Assembly: GCF_022201045.2 (NCBI RefSeq)
Contig: NC_068557.1
Location: forward strand, 186,001 to 250,000
Origin: Citrus sinensis
Taxonomy: Eukaryota > Streptophyta > Magnoliopsida > Sapindales > Rutaceae
DNA: 64,000 nucleotides
Direction: 5' to 3'
Shown here: piece by piece, positions 38,512 to 50,386 of the stretch
Numbering within the stretch: the stretch's first letter is position 1
How the letters are laid out: every line of letters starts with the position of its first letter
Translations under genes and position numbers: made by a program
The notes under the pieces: generated by a model
Seen by the model: only the letters and a program-made list of their open reading frames with translations
What the model was told of the DNA's origin: nothing
The model's database searches: none

Positions 38512-39957
38512 ATCCCCCAAAAAAAAAAAAAAAAAAAAAGCCAACATGAAACAAAATAATAAAAAGCAAATGGTCAAGATAAAGTGCCAGAGCTACCTAT
38601 AAAGTTGCAGCCCTTCACGAAGATCCTGTTCTCGGCGTTCTTTCTGTTCCTTCTTTTTCATGTAATTTTGCATCTGCATTCACAATCAAGTTGTCGAAAC
38701 TACACTGGTGTCATCTTACACAAAAATTGAGTCACATAAAAATGCAAAAGAGATGATGAGTGCTAGCGTGCAATTTCAAGTTCAACGTGACCTCCATTCT
38801 TAAGAAATCATACTCACTTGGATTTCCCTCACTCTGTTACTAATTACACCTGAGTTCCTCTCAGCTCTTATAATCTCCTTTTCAGATAATTCACCCGTCT
38901 GCTCCATTTTCCCTGAAACACGCAGTCCTTTTCTTCAAGATAAGATCAAGACGAAGGATTCGCAAAGACAGCATAAAGTACATTTGCACTTTGATTTCCT
39001 ACATCAATGAGATGATAGTTGGAGATGTTGAAGTGCAGTTGTTCTTCTATGAATGTGTCTTTTTTTTATTTAACCTCGACAGAACAAGAAAATTTATAAT
39101 ATAACAAAAGAAATTGATGACGGCTAGTCTGGAGTACGAAATGAAAGAATTAGTGAACAACCGACCGTATCTCTTTTGCATTTTCATAAGCAATGGGCCA
39201 ACTCTCTGGCGAATAGTGTACATTGTCCTCCCATATTCAGCGGCAGGCCATATTTCCGTCCCAAACACTGCACTGCAAACAAATTTAGAATTCTTATGTC
39301 ACTTTCCCATCCATTAATGCCATCAAAAATCAACAAGAATACACAATTTTGATCTTAACCGATAATCATTAAACAATAAACAAGCCAAATCCAAGGAAAC
39401 TTCAGCAAAGAGCTGTGGTAGAAACAACTAAAAAGACATCATTTACAATTCTGCTAACAGAACGTATATATAAACCACCTTTAGAATCAGTATTCTCATG
39501 AGTCATGATTCATGATTCAACATCACTTGAGAATTGCAGCAGAACGGAAATTATACCTGGTGGCAAGAACTTTATCACCAACTTGAAACATGCCAGTCTT
39601 ATCAGCCGATCCACCAGGGGCAATAGCATCGATGTAGGTCCCACCATCCCTTCCTTTGGCAAATTTCAGCCCGTAAGGCTGCTCTATTTCAACCTCATAC
39701 TCTTCGTACTTCTCTTCTTGTTCTTCACTTCCACTCTCAGCTTCTGGCGATGCCTGTGCTTCAGTTTCTGATGCTTTAGCCACAAAAACAGATGGTTTCA
39801 CCAAAAGGGTATTGCAAGAACACCCTGAAGCGCTCAAAAAACAGTTCTTTTTGAACCAAACATGACTGTTTTGAGAGAACAAAAAGGGGTTTTGATTGGT
39901 TCTTGGCAATGGTGGTGGCGAGTAAAGAGACGCGTAGCTACTTGGAGCCAAAGACAT
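37907..39957 (-). CDS. MET1: MET1, thylakoid PDZ-TPR protein for photosystem II assembly
   Basis: Plastid protein with a PDZ and a TPR region that associates with thylakoids and aids photosystem II supercomplex assembly and repair. Seven exons fit on the minus strand: 39557-39957, 39166-39272, 38818-38912, 38597-38673, 38314-38434, 38131-38190 and 37907-38050, giving 334 residues, close to Arabidopsis MET1 (At1g55480, about 335). The start MSLAPSSYASLYSPPP matches the family; no other in-frame ATG lies just upstream. The transit peptide is followed by an acidic stretch, then the PDZ-like block YGLKFAKGRDGGTYIDAI and GGSADKTG. TPR helices follow (GLQLYRTGKYEVAREKFESV, ASYNVACCYSKLNQ, AGLSALEDALLAGYEDF). 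The end is FGLLDKK. Exons 5-7 lie within duplication copy B, so their twins at 28218-28747 must be separated from this locus in read mapping. Confidence 0.96.
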
Positions 39958-39975
39958 GGCTAATAAAACCTGCAA

Positions 39976-41222
39976 CTGTTGGTCTCTTTAGCTTCTTGAT
40001 TGTGTGTCAGTTATGATATGAGCTGAAAATCATTTTGGGAAGGACACAGAGATTGGTCTCCAAGAAAAAGAAGAGGTTTAGATTACATGTACTTTACTAG
40101 TGGCCCTGAATCATTGTTTTGTTTGTCCTTCGTTTCATCATGTATGCCACGTGGCTTCTGCTGAGTTGTTGATAAGTGGATCTTGTGCTTGAAGGCTGAA
40201 GCCCTGAATATTCCTTAATTTCTTTCAACTAAATTCATATAGCAAGAAAAAAAAAAATTTCCCTATCTCTTTCTTTTTGGATGAATTAAGATATTATAAC
40301 TGTTTTAAATTTTTAAAAATCTTGTATTATATCCTTTTTAAAGAATTATTAATCTCTTTAAAAAAATTACACTAATAAAAAGATTTCATAAGCAGCAAAC
40401 ACTTTGCACGATTAAAGATATATGGAGTAAATAAAAATTTATTGAAGAATAACTTTAAAAAATTAAAGACGAGCAGTGTTCGTTGGAAGAGTTTAATGTT
40501 AAGTTTGATTTAAAAAGGTGGCAAAAAATATAAGATGGTTAAATTATTATCTTTATTTTAAATTTAAAAAAAACACATACAAAAACTAATTAAGAATTAG
40601 AGCCTTGATGTTTTCCTGTTAATAAAAAGAATAACAAATGTTGGTAAAAATCACAATCTTATAAATATTTTTTAAAAAATAAACGTTGATTATTATACCC
40701 CCTCAACCAAAGGCAATTTGAATTCGTGAAACCAACTAGTGCGGAAATAGAGAAATTTTAGAATACTTTAGATGTATTACAACCAATTAATGTATGCATG
40801 ACATGTGTAGTTAAATTTAATACAAACACTACTTGTGTGATGGTTTTTTAAATAATGCATTATTTGTTTGTTGTATGACTGACATGGTATCTCAAATGTA
40901 TTTTAAAATTTCTCACAAAAATATGTTAGGGACTGTACATCTCGATCCCTTTGCGTTATATAAGAATATAATTAGCAACTTAAAATTTAAATAAGAAAGC
41001 TATATATATTACAAATTAATCCATTTCTAACCACTTGCTTGGGAAACAAATTTGCTCTCTTCATTGATGACGTAGTTGACAAGCAAAAAAAAAAAAGTGG
41101 ACTTTAATTGTTATGATCTTGAATGATTTGAATCTACAACAAAATGATGACTTTTTAAAATTTATATGAACCATATAAACTTTTAGAAACTTAATGCATC
41201 ATTCATATCATCACTCGATAGT
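39976..41222. other. Intergenic region upstream of MET1 and of the P450 pseudogene
   Basis: Divergent upstream DNA: MET1 runs left from 39957 and the P450 relic runs right from 41223. Apart from the G-box near MET1 (listed) I see no gene, repeat or element end. Confidence 0.5.
40148..40153. promoter_or_regulatory. G-box (CACGTG) upstream of MET1
   Basis: The palindromic CACGTG within GCCACGTGGC lies about 190 bases upstream of the MET1 start codon. G-boxes of this core bind bZIP and bHLH (PIF/HY5-type) factors and are common before light-regulated plastid-protein genes, which fits MET1. Binding here is inferred. Confidence 0.5.
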
Positions 41223-43840
41223 ATGGAGCTCACGATGTTTTCAGTCTATATGCTTGTGCTTTACTCTTTTTCTTCTTCTATCAAATTATCACCAAAACCC
41301 TCAAAGCAAAAATATGCCCAAGTCCTCTTCATCTTCCCCGGGAAGCCTCGGATGACCTCTTATCGGCGAAACCCTAGCGTAGTAGACGAAAGAATGAGAA
41401 ACATGACTCTAGAGTCTTCAAGACATGCATGCGTGGAGAAAATATGATGGTGTTTTGGGACACAGCTGGAAACAAGTTCTTGTCAACAATGAGAACAAAT
41501 TGGTCGGGAGATGGTGGCCGAGCTCTGTCAGGAAACTGTTCAAAACGTGTTCGATTACGGCAGCTGGGGATGATGTGAGGAGAATGAGGAGGATGCTCAT
41601 GAGTTTTCTTAATCCAAATGTACTTATCAAGTATGTTGAAGTAGTGGATATGGTCAAACAACAACACATCGCAACTCATTGGGAAGGTGCATATTTACTC
41701 TTTAACTATGTCCATGCAGCTTGATTTGATAATATTTTAAAGCTAGGGCCGAAATGATGATGCATTCAAATTTTATAAAAACCAAATGGTCAAATTAAAA
41801 AAAAAAAAAAACTGACGTATTGTGGTAGTCAAATGATATGGTGGATAAACACTAAATATTGTTCTAGTGTCGGATCAAACTAATGCGATTAGATTACGCT
41901 CTAATCGAAGCTTGATCAGATCTCATTAACTCAATGAGATTTCAATACCAAGTTGAGCGAAATTGCAGCCAATTATCAACTAAGTACAACTAATTACAAC
42001 AACTTAAACTAATCACCACGTGCATGAGCAATTACATAACCACCAGGTGCCAGCTAGGATTCCATATCATCAACTCGTAACCGTATGCTGCAGCTGCTGA
42101 TAAGTGCGTCCTTCACATGAAAATATTTATGAAGTACTTGAGAAACCTGATAAAGTGTAAGTTTTATGATTATGAAGGTAAGGAGGTGCAAATTCGTCCC
42201 ACAGGAAGCTATATACGTGTGAATTGGCTTATCAATTACTTGCAAGCATGGAAGACCCTTTACACATCTCGAAGCTCTCTGCCCATTTCAATGTTTTCCT
42301 CAAATAGGTGATTGATTTTCCCATCAATTTTCCCGGAACAATATTTTGCAAAGCAATGGGAGAAGAAGAGCTTAAATTCATGATAGCAAAACAAAGAAGG
42401 AGAAGCCTGGAAACGAAAACCGCGTCACCGAACAAGATATTTTGTCACGTTTGCTTGTGACTGCTGATTCAAGTGGAAGGTTTTTTACCGCTATGGAGAT
42501 AGCTTATAATATAATGTTGTTGCTGTTTGCTGGTCATGACTGCAATGACATTGCTCATGAAGTATTTAGGACAAATGCCTCAAGTTTTTGAAAACGTGAT
42601 GAAAGGTTAGTGTGTATGTGTGTATATATATTAATACCTTCAACTGCAGCTATCCAATAAGGACGTTTGCATATTTTAAAATGCAGATTTGATGCTAAAC
42701 AATATTTGCTTTCTGTAATTTAACATTGTATATATTGTAATTGATAGTGTTATTTACTCTAAGAAATTTTAAGACACGTTAATATGATCTTTAATTTATT
42801 GATAAATTCATTGATATTGTTTATGACGAACAGAGCAAATTGGTATTGCCAAGTCTAAAGGACAATGTGAGTTCTTGAAATGGGAACACAAACAGGAAAT
42901 GAAATCCTCCTGGATTGTGGCCTCCGAAGTCATGAGACTATCGCCGCCAGCAAGCCTCGCTTTCCGAGAGGCTCTGGTTGATTTTGCCTCTGCGGGTTGA
43001 ACTATCTCCAAAGGATCAAAGGTATTAAATTAAACTCAAAACTTTAAATACTACTCTTGAGCTTTTACCGACTTTCCCGCATTTAATCGGATTCAAAGTC
43101 TCGGTCTTATTTGTTTCGTATGAATACTAATATTGGGTTGCCTACAGATATATTGGAGTACCGGGTCGACGCACAAGGATCAGAATCTCTTCCCAAATCC
43201 GGAGAAGTTTGACGCTGAAGATTTGAAGGAGAAGGAGTAGCCCCATATTCATTTGTCCCATTTGGAGGGGGACCAAGGATGTGTCCAGGGCATGAGTTTG
43301 CAAGGCAGCAAGTTGTTGCGGACCACCCAAGTTACTAGCCCAATTGCCCACCATTTCGGGCTAGAGAGCCTAAGACAAGGCTAAGAGTGCTAACTTGGCC
43401 TGATTCCGGAAACTTCTAGGCAATTCTAGCACATTTGAGCTTGTAAATATTTAGAATACTCCATACATTTTCAGCACATGTAAATGGTAGAATTCTCTAG
43501 AATCTCTAGAGCTTGGCAAGCCTCTCCTATAAATAAGGCATGGCATTTAGCAGTTGAGCAACAAGTTTAGAGCAAGCAACTCAAACACTTATAAATTCTC
43601 TTCTAATATTTCATTTGAGTAATACAATTCTCTTATTCGGCTTTATTGCTCTATTCTCTCTATCTCTTCGAAAACCTTTAGGCTTAGCTAGTCGAGAAGC
43701 TCAAGGCTTACTTAGCAACATTCGGCAAAGGTTGTCTAAGTGCCGCACAAATTTACTGCGCAAAACACTCATCCCGTGACAAAGTGCTTGTTTTCATGCA
43801 TAATATGATCAAACGGTTCAAATGAGATCTGTTAATTTTC
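41223..43840 (+). pseudogene. CYP716-type cytochrome P450 pseudogene
   Basis: A broken paralogue of the intact P450 at 44354-46748, in the opposite orientation, with the same four-exon layout: 41223-41686, 42178-42605, 42834-43021 and 43148 to about 43840. Exon 1 starts MELTMFSVY like the intact gene but loses frame and about 60 bases, returning to frame at NNENKLVGRWWPSSV. Exon 3 has an in-frame TGA (42998-43000), exon 4 a TAG (43238-43240) and a TGA (43823-43825, where the intact gene has TGG). Exon 4 is also split after the haem-binding block ([17 protein letters not shown]) by a 468-base LTR. The C-terminal GLPIRLQP end is missing. Intact motifs such as [10 protein letters not shown] show recent origin. 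It cannot make a P450. Confidence 0.93.
43314..43781 (+). mobile_element. Solo LTR inside the P450 pseudogene
   Basis: A 468-base insertion starts TGTTGCGG and ends GTGACA (TGT...ACA termini). It is flanked by the 4-base duplication AAGT (43310-43313 and 43782-43785). Removing it with one AAGT restores the reading GCA AGG CAG CAA GTG CTT GTT TTC expected at that point of a CYP716 exon, which verifies the empty site. It contains a TATA-box TATAAATAAG at 43528-43537 and no coding sequence. These are features of an LTR left after recombination between the two ends of a retrotransposon. The family and the orientation (taken from the TATA box) are inferred. Confidence 0.85.
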
Positions 43841-44353
43841 AACCTAATTAATATTTTCCTTTTTTTTTCCCCTCTAGAATTTGTGATGTATTTACTCAGA
43901 AAATGCTCTGTAGAATATGAAATGAAATTTTAATTTGAAATTATCCTTAGGTCAATTCAGTAAAACCTTGTCATTTATCTTCTTTTTAAAAGATTTGGAT
44001 GGGATGAGGAACCACAGTCATTCAACACTAACCAAGCTCTGTTGACCGAGAGAGCAAAACACATTCACGATTAATCAAGTTGCATCCCTGGAAAAAAATC
44101 TTGTATTGTTTGAATCTATTTCGAAATTAATTAACAGTTAATCAAAAGAGTGGTTAGTCATAGATCGATTTAAATATATACACTGAAAACAAATAATATA
44201 AGTTTAATGAATGGACGTATTAATATCGTTTCACGCATCTCTTTTTATAGAAATGCACTAGGAAATGAAAATAAATTTTGTTATACATAATACATATATA
44301 ATACAAGTTCTGAAAAAATACACCATAGATTCTAAAGGAAGCAGTAACAAGTA
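43841..44353. other. Tail-to-tail spacer between the P450 pseudogene and gene
   Basis: Contains the degraded end of the pseudogene and the probable 3' untranslated region of the intact P450 (minus strand). Nothing else is recognisable. Confidence 0.5.
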
Positions 44354-46748
44354 TTAAGTTGAACATTGGTGAGGTTGAAGCCTAATGGGGAGTCCTTGTG
44401 ATGGAGAAAGCATAGGATCATAACCAAACTTTTCATCAGGAATTAACAGATCCCATTTAAACCGTTTGATCATGTTATGAATGAAGACAAGTATAAGCAA
44501 CCTTTCAAACTCATAGCCAGGACACATTCTCGGTCCACCTCCAAATGGAACATATGAATATGGGGTAGCTCCTTCTCTTTCAAATCTTGATGCATCAAAA
44601 GTTTCTGGATTTGGGAACAGAGTTTCATCTTTATGTGTTGAACCTGTGCTCCAATGTAACTAGACCATACATTAAGCAAATTATTGATATATAGGAAACA
44701 GTTACTATTTATGTACACACACAGTAATGATATTCTGGATCCTCTATTCATTTAGCTTCAACAAAACAATGAAAGAATACATCTAAACCATACGGGACTT
44801 AATGTACACGTAGCCCAAAATCCTTAAAAGCTAAGCAAATTTAACTAAGATGAGTAGAGAATCCATTTCCAATCGTTTAGAATCTTATTAGTTTAGGTCT
44901 AATTGATCTATACATAAAAGAATCGATAGAACAGAGGGAAGGTACCTTCCATCCTTTAGGAATAGTATAACCTGAGTAGGTAAAATCAACCAGGGCCTCT
45001 CTGAAAGCACCGATTGCCGGCGGCGATAGTCTCATGACTTCTGAGGCCACATTCCACGTATATTTCATTTTTTGTATATCCTCCCATTTCAGCAACTCAC
45101 CTTGTTCTTTAGACTCGGCAATACCAATTTGCTCTGTTAATCACAAACAATACTGTCAATCAATTGATAACAAAGATCCGATCAGCTTTCATGTGTCTTT
45201 AAAGTACATGTTCACAAAACGAACCCCTCAAAACATTTTCGAACACTTGAGGCATTTGTCCGAGATATTTCAGTAGCAACGTTATAGCAGAGCTGGACGT
45301 ATCGTGGCTAGAAAAGAGCAACAATAATATATTATCAGCAACCTCCATCTCAGTTAAAAATTTTCCATTCGAATCAGCAATCACAACCAAACGCGACAAA
45401 AGGTCTTGTTTGGATCCTAGGGCTTCTCTTGTTTGTTTTGCTATCAATTTAATCAGCTCTTCTCTTATAGCATCTGCAGCTCTTATGGATTTGTAAAATG
45501 TTGTTCCGGGAAAGTTGACGGGAAAAGACATCACCCCTTTGAGAAAAATATTGAAATGAGAAGCCAGCTTGGAAATGAGTAAAGGGTCTTCAACACTTGC
45601 AAGTAAGTGACAAGCCAATTCAAAAGTGTATAGTTTCACCGTAGGATGGACTTTCACCTCCTCTTTTCCTTCATAATCAACCAAAATAACATGATAAACA
45701 AGGGGACTTGGACATTTGGAAACTCTCAGAGAGAATAAAACTAGCTTGAATTCATTACTTAATTAATTAAAAATTTAAAAAATGTGTATTTTTGTCTCTT
45801 TGATAACGTACACTTTGGTGTCTTCTTCTAGTCCAAAATACCATTCCTCAATGGATACTGCTGATTCCAAGTAATTCTTTCCAACAATTGACAATGCATT
45901 CTTTATTTCCTTCTAGTACGTATTGGCAGAATTTTTTTTTTCAATTTAATTTCTAAATAAACTCTAAAGTATGCTCTAAGTAGAGTGTCTCAAACTTAAT
46001 TTCTACAATTTCAAAAACCTTTAAGTATTCAATAGTACACATTATTTTTCTTATATCACACTATTTTCAAATTTAATAGTACTAATCAACAGCAAAACAC
46101 CATTCAAATTAAAAAATTAATAATATCATACTCATTCCTAATCAAATTCAGTTTACGAAAAAAAAAATTGATAATAATTCACAAAATATGCATTGTCAAA
46201 AACGTTACCTACATAAATCATCACATATGTGTATGCCTACCTTCCCAATATGTAGCAATGTGTTGTTGTGTGATCATATCGATTCTTTCAACATACTTCA
46301 TCAACGCATTTGGACTTAGAAAGCTCATCATCATCATCCTCCTCATCCTCTTGGCATCATCTCCGGCTTTCATTAGCAAACAAGTCTTGAACAATTTACC
46401 GACGGAGCTCGGCCACCATGTTCTCACCAACTTGTTCTCATTGCTAAACAACAACTTGTGCCCGGCCGTGCCACAAAACACTATCATATCTTCTCCAAGC
46501 AAGCAGGTCTTGAAAACCCTGGAGTCATATTTCTCCATTCTTTCTCTTATGAACCTCTCCGGTTTTCCTTCGAAGCCTGCTCGAATAAACCCCAGGGTTT
46601 CCCCGATAACAGGCCATCCGAGGTTCCCCGGAGGAAGATGAGGATTTGGGTATATTTTTTCTTTGAGTTTTACAGTGATAATTAGTGGATAGAAGAAGAC
46701 AAAGAGTAAAGCAAAAGCTATACACAACGAGAAGATGGTAAACTCCAT
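44354..46748 (-). CDS. Cytochrome P450, CYP716 family (triterpenoid oxidase-like)
   Basis: Microsomal haem monooxygenase. CYP716 members in eudicots commonly oxidise triterpene scaffolds such as beta-amyrin at C-28 or other carbons; the substrate here is not shown by sequence. Four exons fit: 46241-46748, 45225-45668, 44946-45133 and 44354-44659, giving 481 residues, the family length. [19 protein letters not shown] is the membrane anchor, then [17 protein letters not shown]. The oxygen-binding helix reads FSSHDTSS (Ser where Gly is more usual), the ExxR motif is EVMR, and the haem loop is [13 protein letters not shown] with the axial Cys. It ends [10 protein letters not shown]. The start at 46748 is preferred over the upstream in-frame ATG at 46757 because the neighbouring paralogue starts at the equivalent MEL. 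All splice sites are canonical and no defects are seen. Confidence 0.94.
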
Positions 46749-47020
46749 ATCATGCATGAAATTTGTGAAGAAGGAATTTGGATTCACTGATTTCGATAAA
46801 ATCATGATTTTTAATTCAAATATGTAAGAAAGTCGTAAGTCTACCACTATTTTGTTTCTAGTCAACTATGGCATCAAAGAAAACAAGTTTATTTTACTAT
46901 CGGCCGTACAAAATCGTTTTATTTTTCTCAAATATCTTATTTAAGTCTAGTGTCAATCTACGTGGCATTGTACTGATCTCGCATACCACCAGCATTTTGA
47001 TGTAAGTGCTGTGAAAGTGC

Positions 47021-47026
47021 CACGTG
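47021..47026. promoter_or_regulatory. G-box (CACGTG) upstream of CYP716
   Basis: CACGTG within GTGCCACGTGTTCC lies about 270 bases upstream of the P450 start. It is a candidate site for bZIP/bHLH factors, including those of abscisic-acid or jasmonate responses. The sequence shows only the motif. Confidence 0.4.
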
Positions 47027-47211
47027 TTCCTTTATCGTTGACCCTCGTCCCTTTTGATTGTTCGGAAATAATAGTTTTTGTGATCAAGTAATGATAAATA
47101 TTTTAAATTGTTATGACGATAATTCTTAATAAGATTTAAGTGAATTAATTAATGTCATATTATTTGAGATAAATTTTTAAGATAAAAAATTTAAAATATG
47201 TAATAATATAA

Positions 47212-47354
47212 ATTTATTTCACTGTTCCACCATTATACCGAAGTAGGGACTAAATTTTTAGAGGAACAATAATATAGCTTTATTTCTTTATTCCACCAAA
47301 TTTTGGTTGTATTACTTCGGATTTATTTCTCTGTTCCACCATTATACCGAAGTA
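47212..47354. repeat. 34-bp direct repeat with short hairpin
   Basis: ATTTATTTCACTGTTCCACC, then ATTATACCGAAGTA (47212-47245), recurs with one difference at 47321-47354. Between and after them, TTACTTCGG and CCGAAGTAA blocks form inverted pairs (for example around 47346-47372). It may be a remnant of a small element. Confidence 0.75.
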
Positions 47355-47712
47355 AGCATTACTTCGGATTTTCTCATGAATGATGAATGGAGTGTTGAGA
47401 ATACTAATTGATTATGCGTAATTTGTGGCAAGTTTCCAATCACGGATTTGAGGACCAAAAGGGGTGTCAGTGGGAGACTTTACAATGGCCGGTATGGAAG
47501 TGGAGTTGCGCCATTCCCATTTTAAATAAAGTCAAAGTCAATTTTGTCCGCAAAGTAATGAAAAATTTTAAGAAAGTGACAAACAGTAAATTGATTGAAG
47601 AACTTGATTTTGGCAGTCTTCAACTATTTTTCTAGATCACTGATAATGGACAAACTTTAGTGCGTTTCCATGTCTTTCCCACCAAAATTTCCAGTCTTTC
47701 TACTGGGGACTT

Positions 47713-47746
47713 TTGACTTCTGACTACTACTAACCATGCATTGACC
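47713..47746 (+). promoter_or_regulatory. W-box cores upstream of the RLP gene
   Basis: TTGACT at 47713-47718 and TTGACC at 47741-47746 lie about 190-220 bases before the start codon. TTGAC[C/T] is the core bound by WRKY factors and is frequent before defence-receptor genes. Function is inferred. Confidence 0.4.
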
Positions 47747-47935
47747 TACTAAATTTGTTTGGAAAATACTTGATGTAGCGAAGAACGAGAAAGACGAGAG
47801 AAACAATGAAGAAAATGGTAGAGAGTGAGTGAGTGGGTAGAGAAAGAGAGTAAAATTCTCTCATCTTTCTCTCGTGTTTCTTAAAATGTCTTTTACTTCT
47901 ATATAACTATAATTTAATATTCAACCTGGTAACAA

Positions 47936-47969
47936 ATGGCTAAAGTGAACCTACTGTTTGCACTCTTCC

Positions 47970-48000
<31 letters not shown>

Positions 48001-50386
48001 CATCCCTTGTCTTTGTTGTCCTGAAGATCAGAAACAAGCCCTTCTCCAATTCAAATCCTCCTTCATCAGAGCTTCTAACACTTCTTCAGATGATCCATCT
48101 TTTGGCTTGACATCATGGAACTCAAGTTCAGATTGTTGCCAAGATTGGGATAGAGTCATTTGCAGCTCTTCTCAACCAATCGCTGTTATTGGTCTCTATC
48201 TTGACACCCTTGTTCTAATGCCATCCTTATTGGAGCCTGTGTCGGTGTCTGCAGGGGTTTTGACACCACTGTTTCTTGTCAAAAGCTTGATGTTTCTTGA
48301 CATTTCCTCAAACTACATTCATGGTGAAATCCCACGTAATGGCTTTGCTAATCTGAGTAGGTTAGTTCATCTTGATTTGATGCAGAATAACTTCTCTGGC
48401 TCCATTCCTGCTGAGATTTTTCACTTGAGGAATCTGCAATATCTCGACACGAGCAGCAATCAGCTTACTGGTAACTTAAGTCGGGAAGTGGATTCTCTTC
48501 AAAACTTGAAGGTGCTGACATTGGAATCAAACTTGCTTCAAGGAAATATTACTGAGGAGATTGGTAACCTCAGCAAGCTGCAGCAGTTGTCTCTTCGCGG
48601 CAACAGGTTCTTTGGTGGGATTCCATCTTCAATTCTGAATCTGAAAGAGCTGCAAAAATTGGACCTGAGAGAAAACTTTTTATCAATGGAGATTCCAAAT
48701 AAGATTGGTGAGTTAACAAACATGACCGCTTTGGCATTGAGTGGTAACAGGCTGAGTGGGGGAATCCCTTCATCAATGCAGAAGCTAGACAAGCTGGAAT
48801 CACTTCGACTGGAAAGCAACTTGCTCAGTGGAGAGATTCCGTCCTGGTTGTTTGATTGCAGGAACCTGAAGGATTTGTTTTTAGGAGGCAACAATCTGAA
48901 ATGGAACAACAGCGCAAAGGTTGTGCCAAAGTGTATGCTATCCCAATTATCATTGAAGTCCTGTGGACTTGCAGGAAGAATCCCTGATTGGATTTCGACA
49001 CAGAAGGGCCTTGTGCTTCTGGATTTGAGTGAGAACAAGCTTGAAGGGCCATTCCCACTATGGCTTGCTGAATTGGATGTTGGCAACTTATTTCTGTCGG
49101 ATAATCGACTTTCGGGTTCTCTTCCATCTCGCCTCTTCCAATCTTTGAGCCTTTCAGTCCTTTCTCTCTCGCGAAACAACTTCTCAGGGGAGCTGCCTGA
49201 AAATGTTGGAGATGCTATCAACTTAATGATCCTTATGTTAGCTAAAAACAATTTTTCTGGGAAGATTCCAAGGTCTCTAAGCACAATATATCGCCTCCTT
49301 CTGTTGGATCTTGCGAAGAACAGATTCTCAGGCAAGCCTCCAGTTTTTCGCCCAGATGCTCTGCTTGCTGTCATTGATTTCTCCTACAATCAATTATCAG
49401 GTGAGGTTCCAGTGACCTTCTCCGTAGAGACGAGGATACTTACATTAGGAAATAACAACTTCTCAGGCAACTTGCCTCGGAATTTGACTAATCTCAGCAA
49501 GCTAGAACACCTTGATCTCGAAGACAACAAAATCACAGGTGAGTTTCCAGGATTTCTCTCCCAGATATCCACCCTTCAGGTTCTGACTTTACGAAACAAC
49601 TCTCTCCAAGGTACAATCCCCGACAAAATTTCCAATCTGACGAGTCTACGAATTCTTGATGTTTCAAGCAACAACCTGACAGGAAAAATCCCTGCCAAGT
49701 TAGGAGAACTAGTTGGAATGATTCAAACACCAAACACCTTCTCATCAACCTCAGAAGTGTTCACCTTTGCTGTTGGATATGACTTGGTAGTCAACTGGAA
49801 GAAGTCAAAACAAGGTCTCTCAAGTCACAGCCTTGACATCTACTCTTTGTTAGACCTGTCAGCGAACAAACTTTGTGGGGAAATTCCAGTTTCATTAGGT
49901 GCTTTAAAGGGTCTAAAGCTACTCAACGTCTCATACAATAGTCTCTCTGGAAATATTCCACCGAGTCTTGGTAATTTACAGAGTCTAGAGAGCTTGGACT
50001 TGTCACACAATCAACTCTCCGGTCCAATCCCAGAAACGCTAACAAAACTGCAAGAACTCACAAATTTGGATGTCAGTAACAACCAGCTCAAGGGTAAAAT
50101 TCCGGTGGGTGGCCAGATGGACACGATGAATAATCCCGAATATTATGCTAACAACAGCGGGTTGTGCGGTATGCAGATTCAGGAGCCATGTCCAACGGAG
50201 CCACCAGCAAAGCTAGAAGAGGATGAAAATGAGGCATCATTGTTTCAGTGGGAAGGAGTGGGAATTGGATACTCTGCTGGCTTTTTCTTAACGGTGGTGA
50301 TTATGTTTTTCACCGGATATTTTCGACTAGCATCCCCTCCAATCCACAGTCGCAGAAGGCAAAATGGTATGAGTTCAGTTACGTAG
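47936..50386 (+). CDS. LRR receptor-like protein (RLP), single exon
   Basis: Cell-surface receptor-like protein without a kinase; RLPs pair with SOBIR1/BAK1-type kinases in immunity or development. The uninterrupted frame codes 816 residues. A signal peptide (about 1-27) contains a run of eleven Phe coded by a TTC array. The LRR N-cap follows (CPEDQKQALLQFKSSF and WNSSSDCCQDWDRV with paired Cys). More than twenty extracytoplasmic LRRs of the LxxLxxLDLSxNxLxGxIP type come next. A non-LRR island lies around residues 600-640 (TPNTFSSTSEVFTFAVGYD...VNWKKSKQ), then four more LRRs, a C-cap with CGM..CP, the acidic linker EEDENEA, one membrane helix (GVGIGYSAGFFLTVVIMFF) and a short basic tail. It resembles the Arabidopsis RLP46 type, at low certainty. 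W-box cores lie upstream. Confidence 0.93.

Larger units (their letters stand above)
46749..47935. other. Divergent upstream region between CYP716 and the RLP gene
   Basis: Shared upstream DNA for two divergently transcribed genes. It holds a G-box on the P450 side, W-box cores on the RLP side and a 34-base direct repeat (all listed). The short open frame at 47408-47635 has no recognisable domain. Confidence 0.5.

Noticed and set aside
47408..47635. A 75-codon frame between CYP716 and the RLP gene.
   Set aside because: No homology or domain that I recognise; it lies in a divergent promoter region.
48538..49374. A 278-codon open frame on the minus strand.
   Set aside because: It lies entirely antisense to the LRR region of the receptor-like protein. 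Repetitive LRR codons often leave the opposite strand open, and no domain is recognisable.
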